DNA from: Erysipelotrichaceae bacterium
GTDB taxonomy: Bacteria; Bacillota_I; Bacilli_A; Erysipelotrichales; Erysipelotrichaceae
Direction of reading: 5' to 3'
NCBI GenBank assembly: GCA_013334325.1
Contig: JAAXXT010000004.1
Coordinates: 36,435-100,434 of the forward strand
DNA: 64,000 nt
In this document: piece by piece, positions 26,840-35,613 of the stretch
Layout of the letters: each line of letters starts with the position of its first letter
How positions within the stretch are numbered: position 1 is the stretch's first letter
Translations under genes and position numbers: made by a program
The notes under the pieces: generated by a model
What the model saw: only the letters and a program-made list of their open reading frames with translations
Databases searched by the model: none
What the model was told of the DNA's origin: nothing

Positions 26840-27829
26840 ATGTCTATTTGTGTATGTGGTGGAGCAGGTTATATAGGAAGTCACGCTGTAAGATGTCTTT
26901 TTGATCATGGATTAGATATTATCGTCATAGATAATCTGTCCAAAGGTCATCGCTTATCTGTGGATCCTAATATTCCTTTCTATCAAGGTGATTTAAGAGA
27001 CCGAGTTTTTTTAGATAAGGTCTTCTCAGAAAATAAAATTGAAGGTGTTATCCATTTCGCTGCGGATTCTTTGGTGGGTGAAAGTGTATTAGAGCCCCTA
27101 AAGTATTACCAAAACAACGTAATGGGCACACTAACACTCTTAGAAGTCATGAATCAACACAAGGTAAAAACCATCATCTTTTCATCTACTGCGGCTACAT
27201 ATGGGGAACCTGTCTCAACACCTATTCTTGAAGAAGATCCCACGATACCCACAAGCCCTTATGGGGAATCTAAATTGGCTGTGGAGAAATTATTAAAGTG
27301 GTGTGATCATGCGTATGGGATAAAATACATCGCTTTGCGTTACTTCAATGTGGCAGGTGCTCATCCTAGTGGAGACATAGGAGAAGACCATCAACCTGAA
27401 TCCCATCTCATTCCTTTGATTCTAAATGTTGCTTTAGGTAAGTCTCCATCTCTCAAGATCTTTGGGACAGACTATCCAACGAAAGATGGAACCTGTATAC
27501 GAGATTATATTCATGTCATGGATCTGGCTGAAGCTCATTTCTTAGCGCTAAACAAGGTTCAAGAAACACGTCAATCCAAGATATATAACTTAGGCAATGG
27601 TCAAGGATACTCTGTTCAAGAGGTCATTCAGACCGCTCGTAAGGTCACAGGTCATCCTATTCCGACATTGTCCATTGAAAGACGTCCAGGTGATCCTGCC
27701 ATACTATTGGCTTCTTCTCAAAAAGCGTGTGATGAATTAGGTTGGAAACCTCAGTATTTTGAGCTTTCAACCATTATCCAAAGTGCTTGGGCTTTTCATC
27801 AGAAACATCCTAACGGATTTAGTGACTGA
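26840..27829 (+). CDS. galE: UDP-glucose 4-epimerase
   Basis: Extended short-chain dehydrogenase of 329 aa that interconverts UDP-galactose and UDP-glucose with bound NAD. It shows the nucleotide motif GGAGYIGSHAVR at residues 6-17, catalytic Ser/Thr in SSTAATYG, the YGESKLAVEK catalytic Tyr/Lys pair, and RYFNVAGAHPSG, all standard for GalE. AGGGAG precedes the ATG. It completes a Leloir set with galK, although galT is absent from the window. Confidence 0.95.
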   Translation: MSICVCGGAGYIGSHAVRCLFDHGLDIIVIDNLSKGHRLSVDPNIPFYQGDLRDRVFLDKVFSENKIEGVIHFAADSLVGESVLEPLKYYQNNVMGTLTLLEVMNQHKVKTIIFSSTAATYGEPVSTPILEEDPTIPTSPYGESKLAVEKLLKWCDHAYGIKYIALRYFNVAGAHPSGDIGEDHQPESHLIPLILNVALGKSPSLKIFGTDYPTKDGTCIRDYIHVMDLAEAHFLALNKVQETRQSKIYNLGNGQGYSVQEVIQTARKVTGHPIPTLSIERRPGDPAILLASSQKACDELGWKPQYFELSTIIQSAWAFHQKHPNGFSD

Positions 27830-27941
27830 GTACTCTGGTTTTCTTAATTATTTCAGTCATCTTCAATATTCAATCTAAGCAGACAATTAAATCTCCATCT
27901 CCAACTTAACAGTTCATTGTTCCCTTCCTCCAAAGGCAATT

Positions 27942-27967
27942 AAACCATCTTCTAGGATGGTTTTTTT
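27942..27967 (+). terminator. Rho-independent terminator
   Basis: AACCATC, TTCTAG, GATGGTT and a run of T, about 115 bases after galE. The bases between hold nothing I recognise. Confidence 0.85.
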
Positions 27968-28035
27968 GTGATTTGATTGAAGTGATTAGAAGAAGCTTAT
28001 TGGATGGTGTACACTTATAGTAATAAGGAGTTTCT

Positions 28036-28551
28036 ATGATCATAAGAGAAGCCAAAGAATCAGATGTCTTAAGGATCCTTGAGATCTTCAATGAAGCACT
28101 CATCCATTCGACTTCGGTCTATGCGTATGAACCCGCAACTTTAAAAGATCAATTGGATTGGTTTCATCATAAGATCGATGAAGGCTATCCTGTTTATGTA
28201 GGTGTAGAAAATGAGTTGGTCATAGGCTATGCGACTTATGGATCTTTTAGAACGAGACCTGCCTACAAGTACACGATTGAACATTCAGTTTATGTGGATG
28301 TCCAACATAGAAATAAAGGTTATGGGAAAGCTTTACTTAAATTCCTCATTGAGAAGGCTAATGAATCTGGATTTAAGACGATGGTTGGAGGTACAGACTC
28401 AGCCAATTTAGCCAGTATACAGCTTCACCTAGAATGTGGTTTCTCCTATTCAGGAATGATACATAATGCGGGTTATAAGTTTGGGAAGTGGTTAGATTTA
28501 GCTTTTTATCAACTAGATCTAAAAGGTCCAAAATCCCCAGAAGAAAAGTAA
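28036..28551 (+). CDS. GNAT acetyltransferase, phosphinothricin-acetyltransferase type
   Basis: A 171-aa N-acetyltransferase. The N-terminal IREAKESDVLRILEIFNEAL, the central EHSVYVDVQHRNKGYGKALL with the acetyl-CoA loop (RNKGYGK), and ECGFSYSGMIHNAGYKFGKW near the end match the Pat/YncA-like group. These enzymes acetylate an amine such as methionine derivatives or phosphinothricin; the physiological substrate here is unknown. AAGGAG precedes the ATG. It is a single-gene unit between two terminators. Confidence 0.9.
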   Translation: MIIREAKESDVLRILEIFNEALIHSTSVYAYEPATLKDQLDWFHHKIDEGYPVYVGVENELVIGYATYGSFRTRPAYKYTIEHSVYVDVQHRNKGYGKALLKFLIEKANESGFKTMVGGTDSANLASIQLHLECGFSYSGMIHNAGYKFGKWLDLAFYQLDLKGPKSPEEK

Positions 28552-28585
28552 AGACCCATCTAATAAACAGATGGGTCTTATTTAA
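28551..28585. terminator. Bidirectional terminator
   Basis: AAGACCCATCT and AGATGGGTCTT around AATAAAC, between the convergent acetyltransferase and amt genes. Confidence 0.8.
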
Positions 28586-30619
28586 TTAAGCTTCGTTTTG
28601 AAGCGCGTCGTATCCTTCTTCACCGGTACGAACCTTAATGACGTTTTCTACGCCATAGACAAAGATTTTCCCATCACCGATGTTGCCAGTATATAGAACT
28701 CGTTTAGCGGTCTCTATGACCAGCCTTACTGGTACTTTCGCGACGACGATCTCTACTTGAACTTTAGGAAGCAAGTTCATTTCAGTTTCGGCCCCTCGAT
28801 AGTATTCTGTCTTACCTTTTTGGATTCCACAACCTAAGACTTGTGTTACAGTCATCCCTGTGATCCCAATCTCAGCCATAGCTTCTTTTAAAGCCTCAAA
28901 TCTACTTTGACGAGTGATGATGTCGATCTTAGTAAGCTTGATGTCTGAAACCATGGTGGTAGAAGGGGCAGAAATGACCTCCACAGGAACGGCCTGATCG
29001 ATCTTGACCTCTTCTTTGTTTAGTTTAGTTTGTTGACTAGGCTCATAATAATGAAAACGATTCAATTGTTTAATATGTGCGTTTTCTGGTGAATCATAAT
29101 CCAATTCAGATCTTGTCAACATATTGCTTGGATAGGCAAGTACACCCATTTCAGGAATGTCTAAACCTTCTAGTTCATCTTCAGGTTTAACCCTTAAACC
29201 CCATACTTTATCTAGGAATCTAAAGAAAAGATAGGATACTCCAAAGCCCCATACGATAAGCACAAGCACCGCAATCAACTGAGCACCTAACTGTGAGGCA
29301 TCTCCATAAAACAAGCCTCTTACGCCACCTGCGACCCCATTGAGCCCATCCCCATAAGTCCCATCCGCAAACAAACCAACAGCGATGACGCCCCAGATCC
29401 CATTGATCCCATGAACGGAGATCGCACCTACAGGATCATCGATCTTAAACTTATTCTCTATGAAAGGAACAGCGAAACAAACCAAGAGACCCGCAATGGT
29501 TCCAATAAGTAGTGAAGCCATCCCATCGACAAACGCACAAGGCGCAGTGATCGCAACCAATCCAGCCAAAGCTCCATTCGCAGTCATCGAAGGATCAGGT
29601 TTCCCAAACTTGACCCACATATAGAACATCGCAACCAAACCACCGATCGCACCTGCGATCATCGTGTTTGTCGCAACTACAGCCAATCTAAAATCAGAGG
29701 CATTTAGAGTAGAACCCGCATTGAACGCAAACCAACAGAAGAATAAGATGATGGTCCCAATGATCGCCATCGGGATATCATGACCTGGGAAAGCACGTGC
29801 TGTCCCATCTTTTTTAAACTTCGCAATTCGAGGTCCAATAACAATGGCTCCCGCTAAGGCAATCATTCCACCCATCGTATGAACGACCGCAGAGCCTGCG
29901 AAATCGACGACCCCATGACCGATCCCAAAGGTTTTTCCTAAGGTAGATAACCATCCTCCACCCCAGACCCAGTTCGCAAATAAAGGATATAGAAACATAG
30001 AAATAAAGAAGGATGTAATGATGATGGCGGAATACTTTACACGTTCAGCCATCGCCCCTGTAGGTATCGTAACGGTCGTATCCATGAAGACCATCTGAAA
30101 GAAAAACAAGGCATAGATTCCCGCATCATAGGTCCCTACTAAACCAAAGCCTTTATACCCTAAGATGCCTCCTAAACCAGGTATCTTCAATAAGGCATTT
30201 AAAGCACTTCCTCCTGAACCTAAAGTCGCAGCGCCTCCTGATCCTCCCATTTGAAGGGCGAATCCTATCAAGAAGTAACCAATGGCTCCAACTAAGAACA
30301 CCATAAAGTTCATCGTCATCGTATGAGCGGCATTCTTCGCACGAGTAAAGCCAGTCTCTACCATCGCAAAACCTGCTTGAAAGAAGAAGACCATAAATCC
30401 ACATATCATGACCCATACATAGTTGGATCCCATGAATCCTTTATTGGCGATCTCAGCGATCCCATCTAAAGTACTATTGCCTGTGGGAGTAGTATAACTG
30501 GCTCCTGTAGGATCAACCGCAGAAGAATCTCCATGAAAGAGATAAGATAAAGCCAAGACAGCGACAGTTGCTGCCGCAAACAACAATAAACCCATTTTGA
30601 ATTTTCTCGATAAGATCAT
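28586..30619 (-). CDS. amt: Ammonium transporter fused to a PII (GlnB) domain
   Basis: A 677-aa fusion. A signal-like first segment precedes the Amt channel, whose twin-His pore is visible as SAVVHTMGG and AISVHGINGIWG, with the conserved Asp in VDFAGS. After a linker of about 90 residues, residues 560-677 form a complete PII domain: KIDIITRQSRFEALKEAM, the T-loop YYRGAETEMN and the C-terminal GDGKIFVYGVENVIKVRTGE. The usual uridylylated Tyr51 of the T-loop is Thr, so control is likely by ATP/ADP and 2-oxoglutarate only. The ATG overlaps the stop of a small upstream ORF (ATGA), and a T-box leader lies further upstream. The fusion is rare but known; T-box control is unexpected. Confidence 0.94.
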   Translation of the reverse strand: MILSRKFKMGLLLFAAATVAVLALSYLFHGDSSAVDPTGASYTTPTGNSTLDGIAEIANKGFMGSNYVWVMICGFMVFFFQAGFAMVETGFTRAKNAAHTMTMNFMVFLVGAIGYFLIGFALQMGGSGGAATLGSGGSALNALLKIPGLGGILGYKGFGLVGTYDAGIYALFFFQMVFMDTTVTIPTGAMAERVKYSAIIITSFFISMFLYPLFANWVWGGGWLSTLGKTFGIGHGVVDFAGSAVVHTMGGMIALAGAIVIGPRIAKFKKDGTARAFPGHDIPMAIIGTIILFFCWFAFNAGSTLNASDFRLAVVATNTMIAGAIGGLVAMFYMWVKFGKPDPSMTANGALAGLVAITAPCAFVDGMASLLIGTIAGLLVCFAVPFIENKFKIDDPVGAISVHGINGIWGVIAVGLFADGTYGDGLNGVAGGVRGLFYGDASQLGAQLIAVLVLIVWGFGVSYLFFRFLDKVWGLRVKPEDELEGLDIPEMGVLAYPSNMLTRSELDYDSPENAHIKQLNRFHYYEPSQQTKLNKEEVKIDQAVPVEVISAPSTTMVSDIKLTKIDIITRQSRFEALKEAMAEIGITGMTVTQVLGCGIQKGKTEYYRGAETEMNLLPKVQVEIVVAKVPVRLVIETAKRVLYTGNIGDGKIFVYGVENVIKVRTGEEGYDALQNEA

Positions 30620-30741
30620 AGGATCACCTCAAGTGATAGAGAACGAAGATTCTCTAATGGTCTCATGATTTTAAAAATGGAAGAAGTGGTTTTTTGAGTT
30701 GATCGAGATGATCTACTCAAATGGCGTGTGGTGTTAGACAT
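30616..30741 (-). CDS. 41-codon small ORF between T-box and amt
   Basis: ATG at 30741 with AAAGGAG (30748-30754) six bases before it, and a TGA that overlaps the amt ATG (ATGA). The peptide is rich in Ser, Thr and Arg (it begins MSNTTRHLSRSSRSTQKTTS) and has no membrane segment. The ribosome site is better than that of amt itself (AGGTG), so translation of this ORF probably feeds ribosomes into amt. It may be a leader peptide or coupling device, or a real small protein; I cannot tell which. Confidence 0.6.
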   Translation of the reverse strand: MSNTTRHLSRSSRSTQKTTSSIFKIMRPLENLRSLSLEVIL

Positions 30742-30803
30742 GGTAGGCTCCTTTCAGTGTGATGAATACTCGATGATGAATAATCCAGCTCAACTTCAAT
30801 TCA

Positions 30804-31051
30804 TAAAAAAACAGTCTAAATCCTTTTGGGACGAAGACTGTTGAGCTCCGCGGTACCACCCGTCTTACCTGATTAAGGTCACTTGTTTGGGTTCTAATAA
30901 ACCCTCGTTCGATAACGGGAACACCCGATCCACTCTACTTTTCTTCAAGCGACACTCATAGGGGTTATAGTTTTCAAGGTTCCGATTGGCTTACACCAGT
31001 CCCAACTCGCTTATCCGGATGACTTGAATCTACCTGTCCTAATCAACGTTT
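30804..31051 (-). ncRNA. T-box riboswitch leader upstream of amt
   Basis: On the minus strand the T-box sequence GGGTGGTACCGCGG (30848-30861) is intact and is followed by a terminator, ACAGTCT...AGACTGT with seven T (30804-30841). Upstream, a Stem I is recognisable: the AGCGA bulge, then GTTGG, a GACTGGTGTAAG loop and CCAAT. T-box RNAs read the charge state of one tRNA and let transcription through when it is uncharged. The specifier is not certain: the returning strand reads CTTGAA-AAC-TAT-AAC (30964-30978), leaving AAC (Asn) or TAT (Tyr). No aminoacyl-tRNA synthetase or amino acid gene lies downstream, only the small ORF and amt. Confidence 0.9.
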
Positions 31052-31057
31052 GAAAGT

Positions 31058-31086
31058 AGTTTAAATGTAAAAACGGAAAATGTAAA
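31058..31086 (-). promoter_or_regulatory. Promoter of the T-box/amt transcript
   Basis: Read on the minus strand, TTTACA (31086-31081), 17 bases, TAAACT (31063-31058) predict a start near 31051, just ahead of T-box Stem I. Confidence 0.6.
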
Positions 31087-31305
31087 CAAAAAATGAAAAA
31101 TAAATGAATAAAATGTAAATAAAAACAGAAAAAATAGAATAAAGTAAAAAAATATGTGAATAAAGGAGAAAATAAATCAAATAAAGTCAAAATAATTAAT
31201 ATTCAATTCATAATAATAAATTAAATGACAAGATACGAAATAAATGGGAAGCTTAGATTAAGTATTTAATAATGAGTATAATATAGACGGAGAATTCAAC
31301 AATTT
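31064..31305. other. AT-rich intergenic stretch
   Basis: About 240 bases, extremely A-rich on the + strand with many AAATGAAAAATAAATG-like runs. It separates the divergent T-box promoter from the ABC exporter. A TATAAT at 31277-31282 probably serves the exporter. I see no gene and no structured RNA in it. Confidence 0.6.
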
Positions 31306-33039
31306 ATGCCTTCTAAAAAGATAAAACTCTATCAAGAACCACACAAAATCATTTCCTATTGGATTCATCAACCTTTCATTGTCTCAATGATCGTTATTTT
31401 TGGTTTGGCGTTTAATATATTGATGCCTTGGGGAGCAGTTACCTTAGGTAAATTGATGGATACGATCTTGATCTCATCAGGTCCAACACCCATCATACAA
31501 GGCATCATTACCTATCTGGAAGTCATCTTATTTATACAAGCACTTCGTTTCGTAAAGCGTTTCTATATTCGACGTTTTGCGAATCGAACTTTGGCGTCGA
31601 TGAGATCTCATGTCTTCAACTCGATCTTATCTCAACCATTCTCATCCTTTCTAACTACAGATCCAGGAAACTTTCTAAGTAGAATCATAGGAGATGTGGA
31701 TGCCTGTGTTGAAGGGATGCGTAAATTCACGACTGAGCTATTTGATACAGGAGTATTGATGACGGCTTATGTCGTAACGATGATAAGTTTTGATTTGACC
31801 ATAGGTTTGGTTTCGATCTTATTTATTCCTGTGGCGATGTTGATCGCTGAGAAGCTAAAAAAAGTAATCGTAAAAGCATCCTCGTCTTATCGTCAACAGA
31901 ATGCGGTTGTAACTTCGTTGACGATAGAAGCCAGTGAGAATGCGCTTCTTTATCGTATCAGTGGAGTAGATCCTGTCATTGAGAAAGCTTACGACGAAGC
32001 TTTACTGGATCTTCAAAAGAAAGCCATAAACGCCAATGTCTTAGAGAATTCGATGCAGCCTCTGTATAATGCGATCTCGATGACAGGAGTTATCTTTGTG
32101 TTTCTTTTAGGTGGAAATAAAGTGATCCAAGGTGAATGGACGATAGGAAGCTTTACAGCCTTCTATGTGATCTTTACAGCTATGTCTTTAAAATCCTCAA
32201 AAGCAGCTAAACTATTCAACAGTGTTCAAAAATCATCCGTATCATGGGCAAGAATCAAACCCTATATGAAACCATATCAAGAACTTTTTGATTCTAAAGC
32301 ATCCCAAGAAAAGGAACTCAGTCTAGAGTTCAAAGATCTTTCTTTTAGTTATGGGGACGCTTTGCTTTTAAAAGACATCAATCTTAAATTAGAGAGTGGT
32401 CAGATATGTGGGATCACAGGTCCTATTGCGTGTGGTAAAAGCACCTTATTAAGTGTGCTAACGGGTCTATTGCCTTATCAAGGGTGTATCTTGATCAATG
32501 GGAAAGAGTTAAGAGAGATGGATCCTGAAGAACGAAGTTCTTGGATCGCCTATTTACCTCAAAGAGCTCAATTGTTTGGGGAAAGCCTCGTTGATAATAT
32601 TACCTGGGAAAGTGGTGGAGACATCGATGAGGTCTTAGAATTGACCCAACTTAAAGATGAAGTCAAAGCCATGACCCTTCAAAAAGAAACTTCTGCGGGT
32701 AATCTTGGATCTCGCTTATCAGGAGGACAGAAAGCGCGTGTTGCATTATCAAGAGCCCTGTTTTCTCAACGTCGATTACTATTATTGGATGATCCTTTTG
32801 CCTCTGTTGATATCGCCACTGAACAAAAGATCATCAAGGCACTAAAAGAAACTTATCCTGAAACGATTATTTTATTAGTGTCTCATCGAGTGGCGATGTT
32901 TAGTCAATTTGATCAAGTCTTATTTTTAGAAGCAAAAGGAAAAGCGATAATTGGAAGTTCTGAAGAATTGATCAAAAAATCAGAACTCTATAGAAACATC
33001 TTTGAACTTCAAGAAAGTGAGATCGACGATGAAAACTAA
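31306..33039 (+). CDS. ABC exporter half-transporter, first subunit
   Basis: A 577-aa fusion of a six-helix membrane domain (about 25-300) and a nucleotide-binding domain. Walker A reads GPIACGKST, the signature LSGGQ is intact, and Walker B ends LLLLDDPFAS, with Asp in place of the catalytic Glu. The next gene has the opposite defects, so the two form a heterodimer with one active ATP site. GGAG lies an unusual 13 bases before the ATG. The substrate is unknown; drug or peptide export is typical of the family. Confidence 0.92.
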   Translation: MPSKKIKLYQEPHKIISYWIHQPFIVSMIVIFGLAFNILMPWGAVTLGKLMDTILISSGPTPIIQGIITYLEVILFIQALRFVKRFYIRRFANRTLASMRSHVFNSILSQPFSSFLTTDPGNFLSRIIGDVDACVEGMRKFTTELFDTGVLMTAYVVTMISFDLTIGLVSILFIPVAMLIAEKLKKVIVKASSSYRQQNAVVTSLTIEASENALLYRISGVDPVIEKAYDEALLDLQKKAINANVLENSMQPLYNAISMTGVIFVFLLGGNKVIQGEWTIGSFTAFYVIFTAMSLKSSKAAKLFNSVQKSSVSWARIKPYMKPYQELFDSKASQEKELSLEFKDLSFSYGDALLLKDINLKLESGQICGITGPIACGKSTLLSVLTGLLPYQGCILINGKELREMDPEERSSWIAYLPQRAQLFGESLVDNITWESGGDIDEVLELTQLKDEVKAMTLQKETSAGNLGSRLSGGQKARVALSRALFSQRRLLLLDDPFASVDIATEQKIIKALKETYPETIILLVSHRVAMFSQFDQVLFLEAKGKAIIGSSEELIKKSELYRNIFELQESEIDDEN

Positions 33040-34768
33040 GACTGTAAAATCTATCGTTCTATCGACACTTACTAAACATAAAAGCTTAAGTATTGCCTTG
33101 GTCGCTTGTGCGATCACGGTGGTCATAAGTGGTCTCATTCCACCTCTACTTCTCAAACAAGTCATCGATCAGAATTTGGTTAAAGGAAGTTCTGAAGGTT
33201 TAATGGGTAGTGCGATCATTTATCTTCTCGTGCTTTATGGGATCGGTTTGACTGATTTCTTGAAGGGACTGGTTTTAACTCAACTGGGTCAAAAAATCAT
33301 CACTCAACTTAGAAGCCAAAGTATGGCTAAGATGCATAGACTGGATCCTTCCTACTTTACCGAAACCATAGAAGGGGAAACAGTTTCTAGAATCATCAAC
33401 GACACAGAAGCTGTAGATGTCTTGTTTACAGGAGGCATCGTGAATATGAGCATCGATTTGCTTAAGGTCTTTGGGATACTGTTTTCTATCTTTTATCTTA
33501 GTTTTAGAATAGGGATCGTGACTTTGATTCTTATCCCTATCATCGCTTTATTAACTCGTATCTTTCAAAAAGGTATGTTGAAAGCACAAAGACAAAGTCG
33601 ATCCTTGATTGGAAAGATGAATCAACAAGTCTCTGAAACTTTAAGAAATGCTTTGGTGATCAAAGCCAATGGACATGAATTGACAATGATGAATCGATTT
33701 AAAGTGACCCTTACTAAACATGTCTTAAGTAATGAAAAGATAAATAGCTATGATTCCTTATACCCTACCGTTATTCAAGTCATAAAAGCAATATCTATAG
33801 GGGCTTTGATTACCTCCTTCTTAATGGGAAATCAGCTCTTTATAAGTATAGGATCTATCATTGCGGCAATAGAACTCATTTCTAATCTCTTCGATCCAAT
33901 AGAAAACATAGGAAGTGAACTCCAATCGATTCAGCAAGCCATCGCAGCGATAGACAGGATCGATGAGTACTTAGCTCAAAAAGAAGAAAGCCCACGAGAT
34001 CCACATTTCGATCTTACAAGTATTTTAAATAAAGGACTCTCTTCATTAAGATTCAATCAAGTATCTTTCTCATATGAAGAAGACCAAGTCGTTTTAGATA
34101 AGATCAATTTAGAGATCCTTGGAGGTCAACAAGTAAGCTTTGTGGGGCGTACAGGAGTTGGGAAAAGCACCTTACTAAAACTTGTGTTGGGTCTATTACC
34201 GGTAAGTGAAGGCGAGATCACATTAAACTCCATCGATGTCTTTAAGATCCCTCATGCCTATCAACGCTACCTCTATGGAAGCGTCGATCAAAACTTCCCT
34301 ATGATCAAAGGCAGTTTGAGACAACAAATCACTTTAGGAGATCCTACGATAACGGATGACTTGGTCATAAAAGCACTTCATAAAGTAGGCTTGACTCAGC
34401 TTATCTCTCAAAGCGATAAAGGATTAGATGCCTTGATTCCTATCGATCTACAACCTTCAGAAGGTCAGAAACAATTGATCGCGATCGCACGAGCCATCGT
34501 TTTAGATCCCCCTGTCTTGATTCTGGATGAGATTAGTTCAGGACTAGATGCGATAAGCAGTGCCCATATCCAAGAAGTCTTAAGAGAAGTAAATAAGAAA
34601 CGTATCGTATTGTCTGTTACACATCGTTTATCATCTCTTCAAGATGATGAAGATGTGGTCATCTTATTTGAAGGTAAGGTACGTTTAAAGGGTAAGTGTA
34701 AAGACTTAAAAGAAAATGATCCTTGGTTTAGAAAAGCCATCCAACTAGAAAAATTATCTATGAAATAA
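33029..34768 (+). CDS. ABC exporter half-transporter, second subunit
   Basis: A 579-aa partner of the preceding half-transporter, overlapping it by 11 bases. ATG 33029 is chosen over 33002 because the membrane domain then starts normally. Walker A reads GRTGVGKST and Walker B LILDEISSG has the catalytic Glu, but the signature is degenerate (PSEGQ instead of LSGGQ). Combined with the Asp in the first subunit this gives the usual asymmetric heterodimer with one consensus and one degenerate ATP site. Confidence 0.92.
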   Translation: MKTKTVKSIVLSTLTKHKSLSIALVACAITVVISGLIPPLLLKQVIDQNLVKGSSEGLMGSAIIYLLVLYGIGLTDFLKGLVLTQLGQKIITQLRSQSMAKMHRLDPSYFTETIEGETVSRIINDTEAVDVLFTGGIVNMSIDLLKVFGILFSIFYLSFRIGIVTLILIPIIALLTRIFQKGMLKAQRQSRSLIGKMNQQVSETLRNALVIKANGHELTMMNRFKVTLTKHVLSNEKINSYDSLYPTVIQVIKAISIGALITSFLMGNQLFISIGSIIAAIELISNLFDPIENIGSELQSIQQAIAAIDRIDEYLAQKEESPRDPHFDLTSILNKGLSSLRFNQVSFSYEEDQVVLDKINLEILGGQQVSFVGRTGVGKSTLLKLVLGLLPVSEGEITLNSIDVFKIPHAYQRYLYGSVDQNFPMIKGSLRQQITLGDPTITDDLVIKALHKVGLTQLISQSDKGLDALIPIDLQPSEGQKQLIAIARAIVLDPPVLILDEISSGLDAISSAHIQEVLREVNKKRIVLSVTHRLSSLQDDEDVVILFEGKVRLKGKCKDLKENDPWFRKAIQLEKLSMK

Positions 34769-34770
34769 AA

Positions 34771-34800
34771 GAAGACCATAAATGGTCTTCTAGTTTTTTA
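34771..34800. terminator. Bidirectional terminator
   Basis: GAAGACCAT and ATGGTCTTC followed by TAGTTTTTT, between the convergent exporter and the flavin-binding gene. Confidence 0.82.
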
Positions 34801-35269
34801 TGAGGTGTCTTTTCCCTGAGATCTCAGTGACTTCTAATTTATAGAGTAAGACTTGCTTGAGATCTGTTGGTGAATATTTAAAAGTTGTATGCTTACTTTG
34901 ATGACCCATTAAAAAATCAAGAGCTTCGATTTTTAAAAGAGGATCCTCAATAAAAGATATATCTCCTAGACCCATGACACTCGCGAAATCAAAAGTACTA
35001 TCACAGGCAATGTCACCTTCGACTAGTTGATGATCAGTATCCATCTCAAAACATACTTTGGGATGTTTAGTTAAGATGTCTATTTTTCGACCTTTAAGTG
35101 CAGAGTGAAAATAAAAGGTGATCTTATCGTTTTTGACATGGAATCCAAAATTCAAGGGAACAATGTAGGGGACGTCGTCATCGATGAGACCTAATCTAAT
35201 AACTTTTATACTCGAAATCAATTGAATGATGTCTTTGAAATCTGTGATTTCTCTATCTTTTCTACGCAT
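34790..35269 (-). CDS. Pyridoxamine 5'-phosphate oxidase-family (NimA-like) flavoprotein
   Basis: A 159-aa split-barrel protein. The N-terminal MRRKDREITDFKDI, then VIRLGLIDDDVPYIVPLNFGF and FYFHSALKGRKIDIL, match the NimA/PNPOx-like group that binds FMN or heme and reduces small molecules; some members reduce nitroimidazoles. AAGGAG precedes the ATG. It is a single gene; the substrate is unknown. Confidence 0.88.
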   Translation of the reverse strand: MRRKDREITDFKDIIQLISSIKVIRLGLIDDDVPYIVPLNFGFHVKNDKITFYFHSALKGRKIDILTKHPKVCFEMDTDHQLVEGDIACDSTFDFASVMGLGDISFIEDPLLKIEALDFLMGHQSKHTTFKYSPTDLKQVLLYKLEVTEISGKRHLIKN

Positions 35270-35377
35270 AAGGATCTCCTTAGATGGTTCAATTATAAGG
35301 CATCATTATCGATTATGGTCATTCTACTTTAAATTTATAGTTTTCAGCGCATACTACAAACGAAGGAGATTATCTCT

Positions 35378-35578
35378 ATGAAAAACGTTGGGAATATGGA
35401 TTCTATGATTCGTTATGGTTTGGCTGTTGGGATGGTTATTGTGGGTTTGGTTCTAGGAGCTGGTTCACTCATCTCTATCGTATTGTATATTTTAGCGGCC
35501 GTAATGGTCGTTACCGCAAGTGTACGTGTCTGTCCAATCTATTTGGCTTTGGGTTTAAAAACAAACACTAAGAAGTAA
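35378..35578 (+). CDS. DUF2892 small membrane protein
   Basis: A 66-aa protein with two membrane helices. The start MKNVGNMDSMIRYGLAVGMV and the end VRVCPIYLALGLKT are the standard DUF2892 pattern, in which the conserved Cys-Pro follows the second helix. Such proteins often accompany rhodanese or thioredoxin genes; here it stands alone between terminators. AAGGAG precedes the ATG. Function unknown. Confidence 0.85.
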   Translation: MKNVGNMDSMIRYGLAVGMVIVGLVLGAGSLISIVLYILAAVMVVTASVRVCPIYLALGLKTNTKK

Positions 35579-35580
35579 AA

Positions 35581-35613
35581 AAAGAGTCATAACGCTTGGT
35601 TATGACTCTTTTT
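35581..35613. terminator. Bidirectional terminator
   Basis: AAAGAGTCATAAC, GCTTG, GTTATGACTCTTT with T-run, between convergent genes. Confidence 0.92.

Noticed and set aside
30781..31060. tRNA-like sequence on the minus strand
   Set aside because: GGTACC and GTTCCCGTTATCGAACGAGGG resemble tRNA T-arm pieces, but they fall inside the T-box leader and no cloverleaf can be completed.
31064..31260. AT-rich stretch as a replication origin or CRISPR leader
   Set aside because: No DnaA-box cluster, no regular repeats and no associated genes; simple A-richness upstream of divergent promoters explains it.
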